Shown here: piece after piece, positions 10,249 to 19,754 of the stretch
Layout of the letters: each line of letters begins with the position of its first letter
Position numbering within the stretch: position 1 is the first letter of the stretch
The notes under the pieces: generated by a model
What the model saw: only the letters and a program-made list of their open reading frames with translations
What the model was told of the DNA's origin: nothing
The model's database searches: none
Assembly (NCBI GenBank): GCA_031271045.1
Contig: JAISWO010000004.1
Coordinates: forward strand, 62,001 to 126,000
Source of the DNA: Tannerellaceae bacterium
GTDB taxonomy: Bacteria > Bacteroidota > Bacteroidia > Bacteroidales > Tannerellaceae
Length of the DNA stretch: 64,000 nt
Direction: 5' to 3'
Translations under genes and position numbers: made by a program

Positions 10249-11062
10249 CCAGTATTTTGAAGTCTTTTGTTAGCGGGATAACGGCGTCGAGGGCTTGTTT
10301 ATACCGTGTGTAGTCGTTGAACGTAAGATTGATATAAAACAGGTATTGCCATTCGCGCCCGATGATCGGGAGTGATTGTATTTTCGACAGGTTCATATCA
10401 TAGAATGAGAGCACGGAGAGGATTTGCGACAGACTGCCGACGGTGTGTGGAAGGGCGAAGACAAGCGAGGCTTTGTTTTTTACCGTACCCCGGAGAATTT
10501 CGTCGGCCGTCCAAGGATCAGCGATGATGAGGAAGCGAGTGAAATTGCGTTTGTTTGTTTCGATACCTTCGGCCAGGATTTCCAGTCCGAAGATTTCGGC
10601 TGCCGACCGGCTGCATATAGCGGCGTGTCCGTTGAGTTGATTGTCGGCAATCCAGTGGGCGCTCATGGCGGTGTCTTCCTTTTCTACTATCGTGATGTGC
10701 GGCAGAGTGTCGAGGAAGTCGGCGCATTGCATCAGCGCTATCGGGTGAGAGTCGACTTCTTTTATCTCGTGGATAGTCGAGCCCGGCAGAGCAGCCAGCG
10801 TATGTGTGATACGCAATTTATACTCGCCGATGATTGCGAAGCCGCTCTGGCGAATCAGTTCATGGTTCTGTAACAGGCTCCCGGCGATGGTATTTTCGAT
10901 TGCCATCATTCCCAGTATGGAAGGGTCTTTCCGGATGGAGGCGATCACGTCCTTGAAGGTATTGCATCCGATGATCTCAATCTCTTCTTCTGCAAAGTAA
11001 TTGTGGGCAGCCAGGTCGTGATACGAACCGGCGATGCCTTGAATGGCTACTTTCTTTTTCAT
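10217..11062 (-). CDS. pheA: Prephenate dehydratase
   Basis: IQGIAGSYHDLAA, AIENTIAGSLLQN, ACT domain segment. Confidence 0.93.
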   Translation of the reverse strand: MKKKVAIQGIAGSYHDLAAHNYFAEEEIEIIGCNTFKDVIASIRKDPSILGMMAIENTIAGSLLQNHELIRQSGFAIIGEYKLRITHTLAALPGSTIHEIKEVDSHPIALMQCADFLDTLPHITIVEKEDTAMSAHWIADNQLNGHAAICSRSAAEIFGLEILAEGIETNKRNFTRFLIIADPWTADEILRGTVKNKASLVFALPHTVGSLSQILSVLSFYDMNLSKIQSLPIIGREWQYLFYINLTFNDYTRYKQALDAVIPLTKDFKILGEYAEGQQSV

Positions 11063-11093
11063 CTCTTTGTTGTATGATTTCGTGTACTAAAAA

Positions 11094-11121
11094 AAAGTCC
11101 CGCCTTTGCCGGCAGGACTTT
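11094..11121 (-). terminator. Attenuator (Rho-independent terminator) between leader peptide and pheA
   Basis: Minus strand AAAGTCCTGCC-GGCAAA-GGCGGGACTTT then TTTTT: 11-bp stem (one G-U), 6-nt loop, U tract, about 30 nt upstream of pheA. Confidence 0.9.
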
Positions 11122-11165
11122 ATATGATTTCATTGATTTTATTTCTTTCGTTTATCAACTGTATT

Positions 11166-11240
11166 TTACATACAAACTCCTGCTTTCACTCTGCTAAAGT
11201 AAAAGTAATAAAAGTAGTATGTAAAGCTAAACTGGTTCAT
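11166..11240 (-). CDS. Phe/Tyr-rich leader peptide MNQFSFTYYFYYFYFSRVKAGVCM (24 aa), transcription attenuation leader
   Basis: Translation of minus strand; 10 of residues 4-15 are Phe or Tyr; followed by antiterminator/terminator segments. Confidence 0.88.
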   Translation of the reverse strand: MNQFSFTYYFYYFYFSRVKAGVCM

Positions 11241-11260
11241 CTTTCGTTATGTTTTGCCGG

Positions 11261-11268
11261 CAAAGATA
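11261..11268 (-). promoter_or_regulatory. -7 promoter element TATCTTTG of the pheA operon
   Basis: Exact TAnnTTTG match about 20 nt upstream of the leader ATG. Confidence 0.7.
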
Positions 11269-11443
11269 GTATGTTTTTTTGATTTGTTTGATTGTGGCGG
11301 TTTTTTTTTCATCGAATATGACACAAGGTATGGATAGATAATTAAAGGATAACAATGGGACAAACATAGGACAAGCAAGATTTGCCGATGAAACTTACTT
11401 TCACATTGTTTATGCTTTCGTGTGGTCATATAGTTTTATCATG

Positions 11444-11451
11444 TATCTTTG
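11444..11451 (+). promoter_or_regulatory. -7 promoter element TATCTTTG of pyrK-pyrD
   Basis: TAnnTTTG match 24 nt upstream of the pyrK start. Confidence 0.65.
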
Positions 11452-11475
11452 TACACCCCAAAAGGACAATAATAT

Positions 11476-12258
11476 ATGAAAAAGTACATGATCAATATGA
11501 CGGTGACGGAAAGCAAGAGCCTTCATAACAGTTACTGCCTGTTGAAACTGACCTCAGACAAAGCCTTGCCTGAAATACGTCCGGGACAATTTGTGCAAGT
11601 ATGGGTAGATCATTCTCCTACTACATTTCTCCGGCGACCCATTTCTGTCCATTATGTTGACAAAATAAAAAACGAATTATGGCTGCTTATTCAAAAAGTA
11701 GGAGACGGTACACGCTCAATGGCAACATACCCACCGGGAGACATCCTCAATCTGCTCTTGCCTCTTGGCAATGGATTTACTATTCCTGCTTCGGCAGATG
11801 GTAAACAGAAATTACTGTTGGTCGGAGGAGGTGTCGGAGTTGCTCCTCTGTTGTTTTTAGGAGCCTGCCTGAAAATGGAAGGCTTTGAGCCGCATTTCCT
11901 TTTGGGCGCGCGAACGAAAGACGAACTTCTGCAATTGGAGTATTTCCGGCAATTTGGAACAATTTATACGACAACGGAAGATGGTTCGCACGGTGAAAAA
12001 GGATTCGTTACCCATCATTCTATCCTGAAAAACGTCCGCTTCGACCAGATATATACCTGTGGTCCCAAACCTATGATGCGAGCAGTGGCGGGATATGCCT
12101 TTTCTGCTGCAATTCCCTGCGAAGTATCGCTCGAAAACACAATGGCTTGCGGCATTGGGGCCTGCCTTTGCTGCGTGGAAGATACGCACGAAGGAAATGT
12201 GTGTGTGTGTACGGAAGGACCTGTATTTAATATAGACAAACTGAAATGGCAGAATTAA
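11476..12258 (+). CDS. pyrK: Dihydroorotate dehydrogenase electron transfer subunit
   Basis: FAD/NAD binding motifs; Cys cluster [27 protein letters not shown]; overlaps pyrD. Confidence 0.93.
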   Translation: MKKYMINMTVTESKSLHNSYCLLKLTSDKALPEIRPGQFVQVWVDHSPTTFLRRPISVHYVDKIKNELWLLIQKVGDGTRSMATYPPGDILNLLLPLGNGFTIPASADGKQKLLLVGGGVGVAPLLFLGACLKMEGFEPHFLLGARTKDELLQLEYFRQFGTIYTTTEDGSHGEKGFVTHHSILKNVRFDQIYTCGPKPMMRAVAGYAFSAAIPCEVSLENTMACGIGACLCCVEDTHEGNVCVCTEGPVFNIDKLKWQN

Positions 12259-13175
12259 AAGTAAACATCCGCAAGCTATCGTTAAAGAACCCCGTTACAA
12301 CGGCATCCGGCACATTTGGTTATGGAACGGAATACGCTGATTTTATGAATATCGAACGTTTAGGGGGAATATTCGTAAAGGGTACGACCCTTGAACCGCG
12401 CGAAGGAAACCCGTATCCTCGAATGGCGGAAACGACAGCCGGTATGCTGAACGCCGTTGGACTCCAAAACAAGGGGGTTGACTATTTTATTCGTTCTCTT
12501 TATCCGGGAATAAAGGATTTGGATACGAATGTTATTGTAAATGTAAGCGGATCTACGATCGAATCTTATGTTGCATGCGCCGAAATGATAGCAACATTGG
12601 ATAAGATACCGGCTATTGAACTTAATATATCCTGCCCGAACGTGAAAAAGGGCGGAATGTCCTTCGGGGTAACCCCTGAGGGAGCGGCCGAGGTGGTTCG
12701 TGCTGTGCGGAAGGTATATCCCAACGTATTGATTGTAAAATTATCGCCCAATGTGACAGATATTACGGAAATAGCCAGGGCTGTTGAAGCGGAAGGGGCC
12801 GACTCTGTTTCTTTGATTAATACGTTGCTGGGCATGGCTATTGATGTCCGTAAGCGAAAACCCGTTTTGTCGACCATCACCGGAGGACTCTCCGGGCCGT
12901 GCGTCAAACCGGTTGCTTTGCGTATGGTATGGCAGACTTATCAGGCAGTAAAGATTCCTATCATTGGATTGGGCGGGATCGCTTCCTGGGAAGATGCCGT
13001 AGAATTTCTGCTTGCCGGAGCTACTGCCATACAGATAGGAACGGCCAACTTTATTGACCCGGCAATCTCTGTGAAAGTGATCGAAGGAATAGAGGCTTAT
13101 TGCGATGCCTCCGGCATAAAGGCCGTCTCCGAACTGACCGGCGCTTTGGATACTTCTATGTTGTCTTCCAAATAA
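12246..13175 (+). CDS. pyrD: Dihydroorotate dehydrogenase catalytic subunit (class 1B)
   Basis: [44 protein letters not shown]. Confidence 0.96.
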   Translation: MAELKVNIRKLSLKNPVTTASGTFGYGTEYADFMNIERLGGIFVKGTTLEPREGNPYPRMAETTAGMLNAVGLQNKGVDYFIRSLYPGIKDLDTNVIVNVSGSTIESYVACAEMIATLDKIPAIELNISCPNVKKGGMSFGVTPEGAAEVVRAVRKVYPNVLIVKLSPNVTDITEIARAVEAEGADSVSLINTLLGMAIDVRKRKPVLSTITGGLSGPCVKPVALRMVWQTYQAVKIPIIGLGGIASWEDAVEFLLAGATAIQIGTANFIDPAISVKVIEGIEAYCDASGIKAVSELTGALDTSMLSSK

Positions 13176-13221
13176 TCGGTATATCTTCTTCCATCATCTT
13201 CGAATCATCTTCCATTATCAT

Positions 13222-14208
13222 TTAATCATCTTCAAGCATCGTCCTGTGGCCGCGGAGGAAGTCGGCGGCGGTCATGCGTTTGCGGCCTGCGAGCTGGAGG
13301 GAGAGGATTCTTATGTAGCCTCCTTCGACGGCGACGTCAATGTGTGTTTTTCCATCCGTACATATCGTGCCGCAAGGCAGGTGATGCAGGGCTATGCGCA
13401 TCTCCGACCGGTAGATCTTTAGCGTCGGCTTTATTGCACCGGGGGGCTGTTTTGTTGCGCCGGAGGTCGGCAGTTCGGTCCAGGCGCCCGGGTAAGGGGA
13501 GAGGCCGCGGATGAAATCGTAGATCTGTTTCAGCGGTTGGGTCCAGTCGATGCGGCAGGTTTCTTTGAAAATCTTCGGGGCCGGGCGGAGTTCCGAGGTA
13601 TGGGCGTAGAGCGACTCCTGATCGACGGCGGCTGCCTTTCCGGCAAAGATCCGGTCGACGGTATCGAGCAGCAGCGAAGCGCCTGCCGTCATCAGTGCGT
13701 CGTGCACGGCGCCGGCGTCGTCGTCGTCGGCAATGGGTATACGTCGTTGGCTGATAATTTTCCCCGTATCAATTTCGTGGCTCAGGAAAAAGGTGGTGAC
13801 GCCGGTTTCTTCTTCGCCCTTGATCACGGCCCAGTTGATGGGCGCCGCTCCTCTGTACTGCGGCAGCAGCGAGGCGTGAAGGTTGATCGTTCCTAAGGGG
13901 GGCATCTTCCACACAACTTCGGGCAGCATCCGGAAGGCGACGACGATCTGAAGGTCGGCGTCGAGGGCGGACAGTTCTGCGAGGAAGGCTTCGTTTTTCA
14001 GACTTTGGGGTTGCAGGACTGTGAGGCCTGCCGACTCGGCGTATTGTTTGACCGGACTGGGTTGCGGGATACTTTGGTGTTTACCGGCGGGTTTGTCCGG
14101 CATTGTCACGACGCCCACCACCTGGTAGCCGCCTTCCACCAGCGCACGCAGGCTCTCGACCGCAAAATGGGGCGTCCCCATATAGATGATTCGTTTATTA
14201 TCTTTCAT
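13222..14208 (-). CDS. fmt: Methionyl-tRNA formyltransferase
   Basis: IIYMGTPHFAVESL, NLHASLLPQYRGAAPINWAVIKGEEETGVTTF. Confidence 0.97.
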   Translation of the reverse strand: MKDNKRIIYMGTPHFAVESLRALVEGGYQVVGVVTMPDKPAGKHQSIPQPSPVKQYAESAGLTVLQPQSLKNEAFLAELSALDADLQIVVAFRMLPEVVWKMPPLGTINLHASLLPQYRGAAPINWAVIKGEEETGVTTFFLSHEIDTGKIISQRRIPIADDDDAGAVHDALMTAGASLLLDTVDRIFAGKAAAVDQESLYAHTSELRPAPKIFKETCRIDWTQPLKQIYDFIRGLSPYPGAWTELPTSGATKQPPGAIKPTLKIYRSEMRIALHHLPCGTICTDGKTHIDVAVEGGYIRILSLQLAGRKRMTAADFLRGHRTMLEDD

Positions 14209-14521
14209 TTCTTTTTTTGAGTTACGAGTTCTGAGTTACGAGTTACAGGTTTTTTAGTTTTTTGTTTTTTAATTATCCGTTACGAGTTTCGAACTTTGAT
14301 TACGGCCACTCAAAACTTGCAACATATAACTCATAAATAAGAACAATGATGCAAAAATAATCAAAAAACAATTGGGAGCAATCCTTTGAAATAATTGTCT
14401 AAGTTTCAAGTCAGGAATAAAGCGAACGCTTTTCTTCTATTGTTTCACTTTTTTTTAAGTTCTGCGGAAATAAAGAATAATTATGTGGCGAACAAATTTG
14501 TTCGTTTGTTTCTGTAAATAG

Positions 14522-14560
14522 AAAAAGCCGCATGGGGCTTTGTACATCCATGCGGCCTTG
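14522..14560 (-). terminator. Rho-independent terminator of the 14586-15275 gene
   Basis: Minus strand GCCGCATGG...CCATGCGGC followed by TTTTTC. Confidence 0.8.
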
Positions 14561-14585
14561 TTGATTTCAAGGCAATCGTTCTGTC

Positions 14586-15275
14586 TCAGGGAACGGTTGT
14601 CTCGACGGGGAGACTCCACGGGCCGTGTATTCCGCGGGTGTTGATCCAGCGGAGGGCGACGTAGATCTTGCGTCCCATGTCATTGCCACTGAAGGCGACA
14701 AGGGCCGGCGAGGCAGTGTCTAAGGTCGAATGATCAAGCTCTTCAGGATCTTGAATAGGGACTTCGGAGAAGCCCCATTTGATCTCGACTCCACTCTGCC
14801 CGGCGGGTTTGCCTCGTTTGTTTGCTTCGTCGATGGGGAAGTAGGTGATGCGGAGTTGATGTCCGGTAGTGGGCATAACTTCGAATCCCGGAGGGACGGT
14901 AGCTACCGGGGCCGGCGTGCGTTTGTTGGTCGGACGCTTGGGCAATCCCATGCGTTCAAGGTCGGCGTCTGTAACGGCCGGGTTGGCAACCAGGATCTTG
15001 TACAATTTCCTCAAGGCTGGGATAAATTCCTTTTCGGCGGCTATCATCTTGTCGATGATTTCTTTCGTCCGCGTCGAGGGATCTCTCCATTTCTCGATGT
15101 TGTTCTTGTAGGTCGTCCAGGGTCCATCGAAAAATTCTTGGTAGTATTTTCCGATTACGGTCGTTTCCTGCATACCCAAACGCACAATGTTGGCATCAAC
15201 ATAGGTAGTCACCAGCCCACCCACGTCGAACAAGCCTAAGCGGGTTGTTGGCAGCCATCTTTTTCGTGTTACCAT
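14586..15275 (-). CDS. Conserved hypothetical protein with Pro-rich linker and possible C-terminal FnIII-like segment
   Basis: Full ORF with its own terminator; no confident family. Confidence 0.7.
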   Translation of the reverse strand: MVTRKRWLPTTRLGLFDVGGLVTTYVDANIVRLGMQETTVIGKYYQEFFDGPWTTYKNNIEKWRDPSTRTKEIIDKMIAAEKEFIPALRKLYKILVANPAVTDADLERMGLPKRPTNKRTPAPVATVPPGFEVMPTTGHQLRITYFPIDEANKRGKPAGQSGVEIKWGFSEVPIQDPEELDHSTLDTASPALVAFSGNDMGRKIYVALRWINTRGIHGPWSLPVETTVP

Positions 15276-15387
15276 AAATTATGAGTTTAATTGATTAATT
15301 GCCGGATTCATAATGGATTATATTTCATCCGGTCATTCCAGTACGTATGCTCCGGCCTTTCGTGCCGGGGCTTTCATTTTTACATCC

Positions 15388-15660
15388 GGAGCTTTTGTCT
15401 CTTGAAAAGGAGCTTTTGTCTCCTGACTTGGAGCTTTCGTCTCTTGACTTGGAGCTTCCGTCTCTTGACTTGGAGCTTCCGTCTCTTGACTTGGAGCTTT
15501 CGTCTCCTGACTTGGAGCTTTCGTCTCTTGACTTGAAGCTTCCGTCTCTTGACTTGGAGCTCTCGTCTCTTGACTTGGAGCTTCCGTCTCTTGACTTGGA
15601 GCTTCCGTCTCTTGACTTGAAGCTTCCGTCTCTTGACTTGAAGCTTCCGTCTCTTGACTT
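15388..15660. repeat. Tandem repeat, period 21 bp (GGAGCTTYCGTCTCTTGACTT), 13 full copies
   Basis: Counted directly; very few substitutions among units. Confidence 0.95.
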
Positions 15661-15985
15661 GAAGCGTCAAATTTTCAATCCAGAACTTGGGACAATGGAT
15701 CCGGAGCTTAGGACTCATTGGCGGGAAGGTCTGTTTTTGAAGCAGATAGTTCCAGCCTTGAGCGTTGCATCATTTTTCGTAACCGGAAACCTCTGTTTCC
15801 GGAGCGGAACCTCTTGTTCCGCGAACGGCGTAAAGGTATAAATTGTTTTTTGGAATGAAAAAAATAATTAGCGGAAAAAAATCAAAAAAAACCGTAAGTT
15901 GCCGTAAATCTTAGGGGAAACCGTCCGCAGGCGACATCCTGCGAGGGAGGGAAGTCCGGAAAGTCCCAGGTTTTCCCGGAGGGCT

Positions 15986-16858
15986 TCAAAGGTCGGAATC
16001 CTTTTCTCTGCTTCTGAGCCAGGCGGCTACAACGGCGGCGCCACGGGCACTGATCTCGGCCGGGACGTTCATGCGCAGGCTGCCGGGGCGTGAGACAAAG
16101 GCGTCAGCAAACAGTTGCTCAAAGAGTTGTCCCCAGTAGTTGCAACCTTCGTTGCAGAGGGCGGCGCGGAAATTTTGCCAGATCGGGCCGTAGATTCGCC
16201 GGTCGGTATGGGCGATGGAGATGCCCCGGCGAAGGTGGTCGATGTCGGTCAGGAGAATGTTGTCAAACTTATGGAGGCTGACGTTGCCGGCGTCGACTTT
16301 GTTTTCGAAGCGGGCGAAGGACATGGCTCTGAAGGCCGTACCGGCGGCATTGCGGGCAAAGCTGGCGGCACGAATGGCGGCGGTGATGGGAGTGCCGGCG
16401 CCGATATAGGGTGCCAGGCAGGCGGAGATGGCCGCCAGGAGGGCGAACGAGGCGGCATGGGCGGCAGCCCGGGAAGCAAGGTTGTCGCGCAGGACGGCAT
16501 CGACCTGGGAGGTGGCCTCCTCCCGGCCGGCAAGGGTGACGGCATAGAGGTTGGCGGCATCGGCGGAGTCGCGGAGGACCAGGCTGATGGAGCGTGCCTG
16601 GGCGGCGCCGACAGATTTGTTGGTGGCGGCGCTGACGCGGGAGCTACCGGCGATGAAGTTCAGGTTCATCTCGATGGCCTGGAACAGGGCATAGAGGTTG
16701 GCTGCCCGTTCTTCTTCTTTCCAGTAATCGAAATTGCCGTTTATGCCCGTAAAGGGCAAGGCCCGCAGGGCGCAGTTGCCGGCAAAGCGGACAAGCCTTT
16801 TGGGTCCCAACGCTTTCAGTTGGGATAGAAGTTCGGAGTTAAATTCTTTATCGCCCAT
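15986..16858 (-). CDS. Uncharacterised Ala-rich paralog family, member 4 of the operon
   Basis: RFAGNCALRALPF...GNFDYW, YGPIWQNFRAAL..EGCNYW, C-terminal LRMNVPAEIS motifs shared with three neighbours. Confidence 0.85.
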   Translation of the reverse strand: MGDKEFNSELLSQLKALGPKRLVRFAGNCALRALPFTGINGNFDYWKEEERAANLYALFQAIEMNLNFIAGSSRVSAATNKSVGAAQARSISLVLRDSADAANLYAVTLAGREEATSQVDAVLRDNLASRAAAHAASFALLAAISACLAPYIGAGTPITAAIRAASFARNAAGTAFRAMSFARFENKVDAGNVSLHKFDNILLTDIDHLRRGISIAHTDRRIYGPIWQNFRAALCNEGCNYWGQLFEQLFADAFVSRPGSLRMNVPAEISARGAAVVAAWLRSREKDSDL

Positions 16859-16867
16859 ATAATTTTA

Positions 16868-17782
16868 TTATTTAACAGGTTCTGTTGGAAGCGGGGGGTG
16901 TCGTTTTTCTTTGCTCTCGAGCCATTCGGAGACGGCGGCGGCGCCCCGGTCGCTGATCTCGGCCGGTACATTCATGCGCCAGAGGTCGGGGTAGGCGACA
17001 AAGGCATCGTCAAACATTCGCTCATAGAGCCTTCCCCAGTAGTCGCAGCCTTCGTTGCGGAGGGCCCTTCGGAAATTTTGCCAGAGAGGGCCGTAGATTC
17101 GCCGGTCGGTATGGCAGAAGGGTGCGCTTTGGCAGAGGCTTTCGATGTCGGACATGAGGATGTTTTCAAAGACGGCGATGGCGATGGCTGCGGCTGCGGC
17201 GGCTTTCTGGCCGGTTGGCGATGTGTCTTTCGCGCCGGTGCAACAGAAGCCTTTGAGGGCTGTGCTGGCGGCGCTGTGGGCATGCATGGCGGCATCGGCG
17301 GCGGCGTTGACGCGACTGGCGCTGTCGAAGAAGGGAGACCGGCAGGCGGAGATGGCGGCAAACATGGCAAAGGCGGCGCTGAGGGCGGCACTTTGTGCGG
17401 AGAGTTTTTCTGCCACAATGGCTTCGGGCCAGGAGGTATACTCGTCGTCGTCGATCAGGTAGGCGCCGTAGAGGCGGGCGGCGACGGCGGCTTTTTTGAG
17501 CTCCCAGCCGGTCTGGTGTGCGATGTCGGCCAGGAGATATTCCTTGGCGGAGGCGGTGATCAGGTCGCCGGCGGCGGCGAAATTCTGCCCCATGTCGATG
17601 GTCTGGAACAGGGTATATAGATGTATCTGGCGGTCTGTATCTTCCCAGTAATGAAAGTTGCCGTTCATACCCGTAAAGGGCAGGGCTCGCAGGGCGCAGT
17701 TACCGGCAAAGCGGACAAGCTCTTTGCGGCCCAGCTTTTTCAATTGGATTTTTACTTGTGCGTTAAATTCTTTTTCGTTCAT
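16868..17782 (-). CDS. Uncharacterised Ala-rich paralog family, member 3
   Basis: Same N- and C-terminal motifs as neighbours; 9-nt gap to next gene. Confidence 0.85.
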   Translation of the reverse strand: MNEKEFNAQVKIQLKKLGRKELVRFAGNCALRALPFTGMNGNFHYWEDTDRQIHLYTLFQTIDMGQNFAAAGDLITASAKEYLLADIAHQTGWELKKAAVAARLYGAYLIDDDEYTSWPEAIVAEKLSAQSAALSAAFAMFAAISACRSPFFDSASRVNAAADAAMHAHSAASTALKGFCCTGAKDTSPTGQKAAAAAAIAIAVFENILMSDIESLCQSAPFCHTDRRIYGPLWQNFRRALRNEGCDYWGRLYERMFDDAFVAYPDLWRMNVPAEISDRGAAAVSEWLESKEKRHPPLPTEPVK

Positions 17783-17803
17783 ACGATAAACAGGTTGATG
17801 GCT

Positions 17804-18622
17804 TCAGTTGGAAGCGGTGCGTTTTTCTTCTTTTTCGAGCCAGCGGGCGGTGGCAGCGGCTCCTGAGGTGCGTATTTCGAATGGGGCGCTCATGCGCAGT
17901 TTGAGGGCCTTGAGGTCGGGGATGAAGCTGCCGGAAAACAGTTGCTCATACAGCCTCCACCAGTAGGCGCAACCTTCGGCTTCCAACGCTTCGCGGAAAT
18001 TATCCCGGATAGGGCCGTAGATTTTTGCATCCGTATGGGTGAAGGGGCGACCTTTGCGGAGGTTTTTGGCGTCGCCCAGGAGGATTTCTTCGAATCGCCG
18101 GGTATTCATCGTGGTGGTGTAGCGAGCCCGGGTGGTCTCCATTAAGTTAAACCGAATGTGGCTGTAGGCCAGAAATTCAAAGGCGGCATCGGCAGCCACA
18201 TAAGCGGCGCCGGCAGTGTCGATGGCGGCGTCTAAGGGAGTGGTGTAGGATGTGGCGATGGCTCTGGCGGCTGCCAGGAGGACAAAGCCGGCGGCTTTGT
18301 TGGCCGTATCGCCTTCATAAGCTGCGGCAGAGCCGTCGGCGAGGTGTGAGGTAAAGGCTATGGCGACGACGTCGGAGGTATAGTCGGTGGCGCCGGAAGT
18401 ATAGCCTTCGTCGGCGGCGACATCCAGAATGATATCCATTCCATAGAAAACAGCGCCGAGGTATGTCTGCATGTCTTCTTTTTTCCAGTAATCGAAATTA
18501 TTTTTTATAGCCAAAAAGGGAAGGGATCGGATCAGGCTGACACCGGCAAAACGGATGATATCCTTCTTGCTTAAATTGCTCACTTGGGAGCGGACTAGTG
18601 TCATAAATTTTTTTTCGTCCAT
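17804..18622 (-). CDS. Uncharacterised paralog family, member 2
   Basis: RFAGVSLIRSLPF...NNFDYW, IYGPIRDNFREALEAEGCAYWWRLYEQLF. Confidence 0.85.
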   Translation of the reverse strand: MDEKKFMTLVRSQVSNLSKKDIIRFAGVSLIRSLPFLAIKNNFDYWKKEDMQTYLGAVFYGMDIILDVAADEGYTSGATDYTSDVVAIAFTSHLADGSAAAYEGDTANKAAGFVLLAAARAIATSYTTPLDAAIDTAGAAYVAADAAFEFLAYSHIRFNLMETTRARYTTTMNTRRFEEILLGDAKNLRKGRPFTHTDAKIYGPIRDNFREALEAEGCAYWWRLYEQLFSGSFIPDLKALKLRMSAPFEIRTSGAAATARWLEKEEKRTASN

Positions 18623-18643
18623 GATATAAATTGTTTGATGGGT

Positions 18644-19567
18644 TCAATCGGAAGCGGCTTGTTTTTCTTTTCTTTCAAGCCACTCAGCTACGGCGGCTGC
18701 TCCCTTGGCTCCGACAGGAGCCGGGACCCTCATGCGCAGCTTGAGAGCCTTGAGGTCGGGGATGAAGCTGCCGGAAAACAGTTGCTCATACAGCCTCCAC
18801 CAGTAGACGCAACCTTCGGCTTCCAACGCCTCGCGGAAATTTATCCACACCGGGCCATACATCGCCATATCCACAGCAGGAAAGGGGCGGTCGTCGCGGA
18901 TGTAGCGAATGTCTTGCAGGAGGATTTCGTGGAAGCAGGTGGTATACATATTGATGAGGTCGGTGGCCTTGAGGTGACTGTATTTGGCCTTGAGGTTGCT
19001 GAGACCGATAAACTTGAACAGGCTGTACGACAGGGCGCTGAAGACGATATCGGTAGCCAAATAGACAGAGCCTGCGGCTTGGGCGACCATGTGAATGTCC
19101 CTGGCGGCGTCTGACATGCAGGCGGCGGCGGCGCAGGTGCTGGTAAAGCCTGCGGCTTTGGAGGCGACCTCGAATCTGGAGGCCGGGTCGGAAAAGAGTA
19201 TAGCGTCGCCCCTCTCGGCTATAGCCTTTCCGCAGGCGTAGGCCTCCTTGCTGGCTTTGGAACAGATGAGGGAGGTAGCCATAGCGACGGATTTGGGAGT
19301 AACCCTCATGCCGGCGCTTCGGTAGTCTGCGGCTCTACCGGCAATGGCGCCGACGGCGACACAAGTTTCCAGGTTCATATCTATCGCATGAAAAATAGCG
19401 TAGAGATATGTTTGCCTGTTTTTATCTCCCCAATAATCGAAATTACCTCTCATCCCCAGATAGGGCAAAATACGGAGTGCGCAAATGCCGGCAAAACGAG
19501 CGATGCCATCCTTGCTTAAATCCTTTAATAAGACTTCTACCTCTGAAGCGATTTTATTACTTTCCAT
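18644..19567 (-). CDS. Uncharacterised paralog family, member 1
   Basis: RFAGICALRILPY...GNFDYW, MYGPVWINFREALEAEGCVYWWRLYEQLF; start reassigned to MESNK. Confidence 0.82.
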   Translation of the reverse strand: MESNKIASEVEVLLKDLSKDGIARFAGICALRILPYLGMRGNFDYWGDKNRQTYLYAIFHAIDMNLETCVAVGAIAGRAADYRSAGMRVTPKSVAMATSLICSKASKEAYACGKAIAERGDAILFSDPASRFEVASKAAGFTSTCAAAACMSDAARDIHMVAQAAGSVYLATDIVFSALSYSLFKFIGLSNLKAKYSHLKATDLINMYTTCFHEILLQDIRYIRDDRPFPAVDMAMYGPVWINFREALEAEGCVYWWRLYEQLFSGSFIPDLKALKLRMRVPAPVGAKGAAAVAEWLERKEKQAASD

Positions 19568-19754
19568 GATATATGAATGGTTGTTTGAACAGATTATTTT
19601 TAGCGCCATTATAGAGAATCCGGTCCGCTGCATTTTTCAGGTAAAGGCAAACTTCCTGTACGGTCGTTATGCAGGCGGGTGTTAATTCAGGAATGATACA
19701 TGCTGTAAACGTTCTCTCCTCCTCCAAATCCGTATCCTGTATATTAGTTTGCAT
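19557..19754 (-). CDS. Small protein (65 aa) heading the paralog operon
   Basis: ATG 25 nt downstream of a TACATTTG -7 box (19779-19786); stop overlaps the start of the next gene, suggesting translational coupling. Confidence 0.6.
   Translation of the reverse strand: MQTNIQDTDLEEERTFTACIIPELTPACITTVQEVCLYLKNAADRILYNGAKNNLFKQPFIYHGK

Noticed and set aside
15347-15841. (LDLELPS)n and (LQVKRRK)n ORFs over the 21-bp array
   Set aside because: A period divisible by 3 keeps frames open on both strands; no promoter, no conserved domain, gene-free interval.
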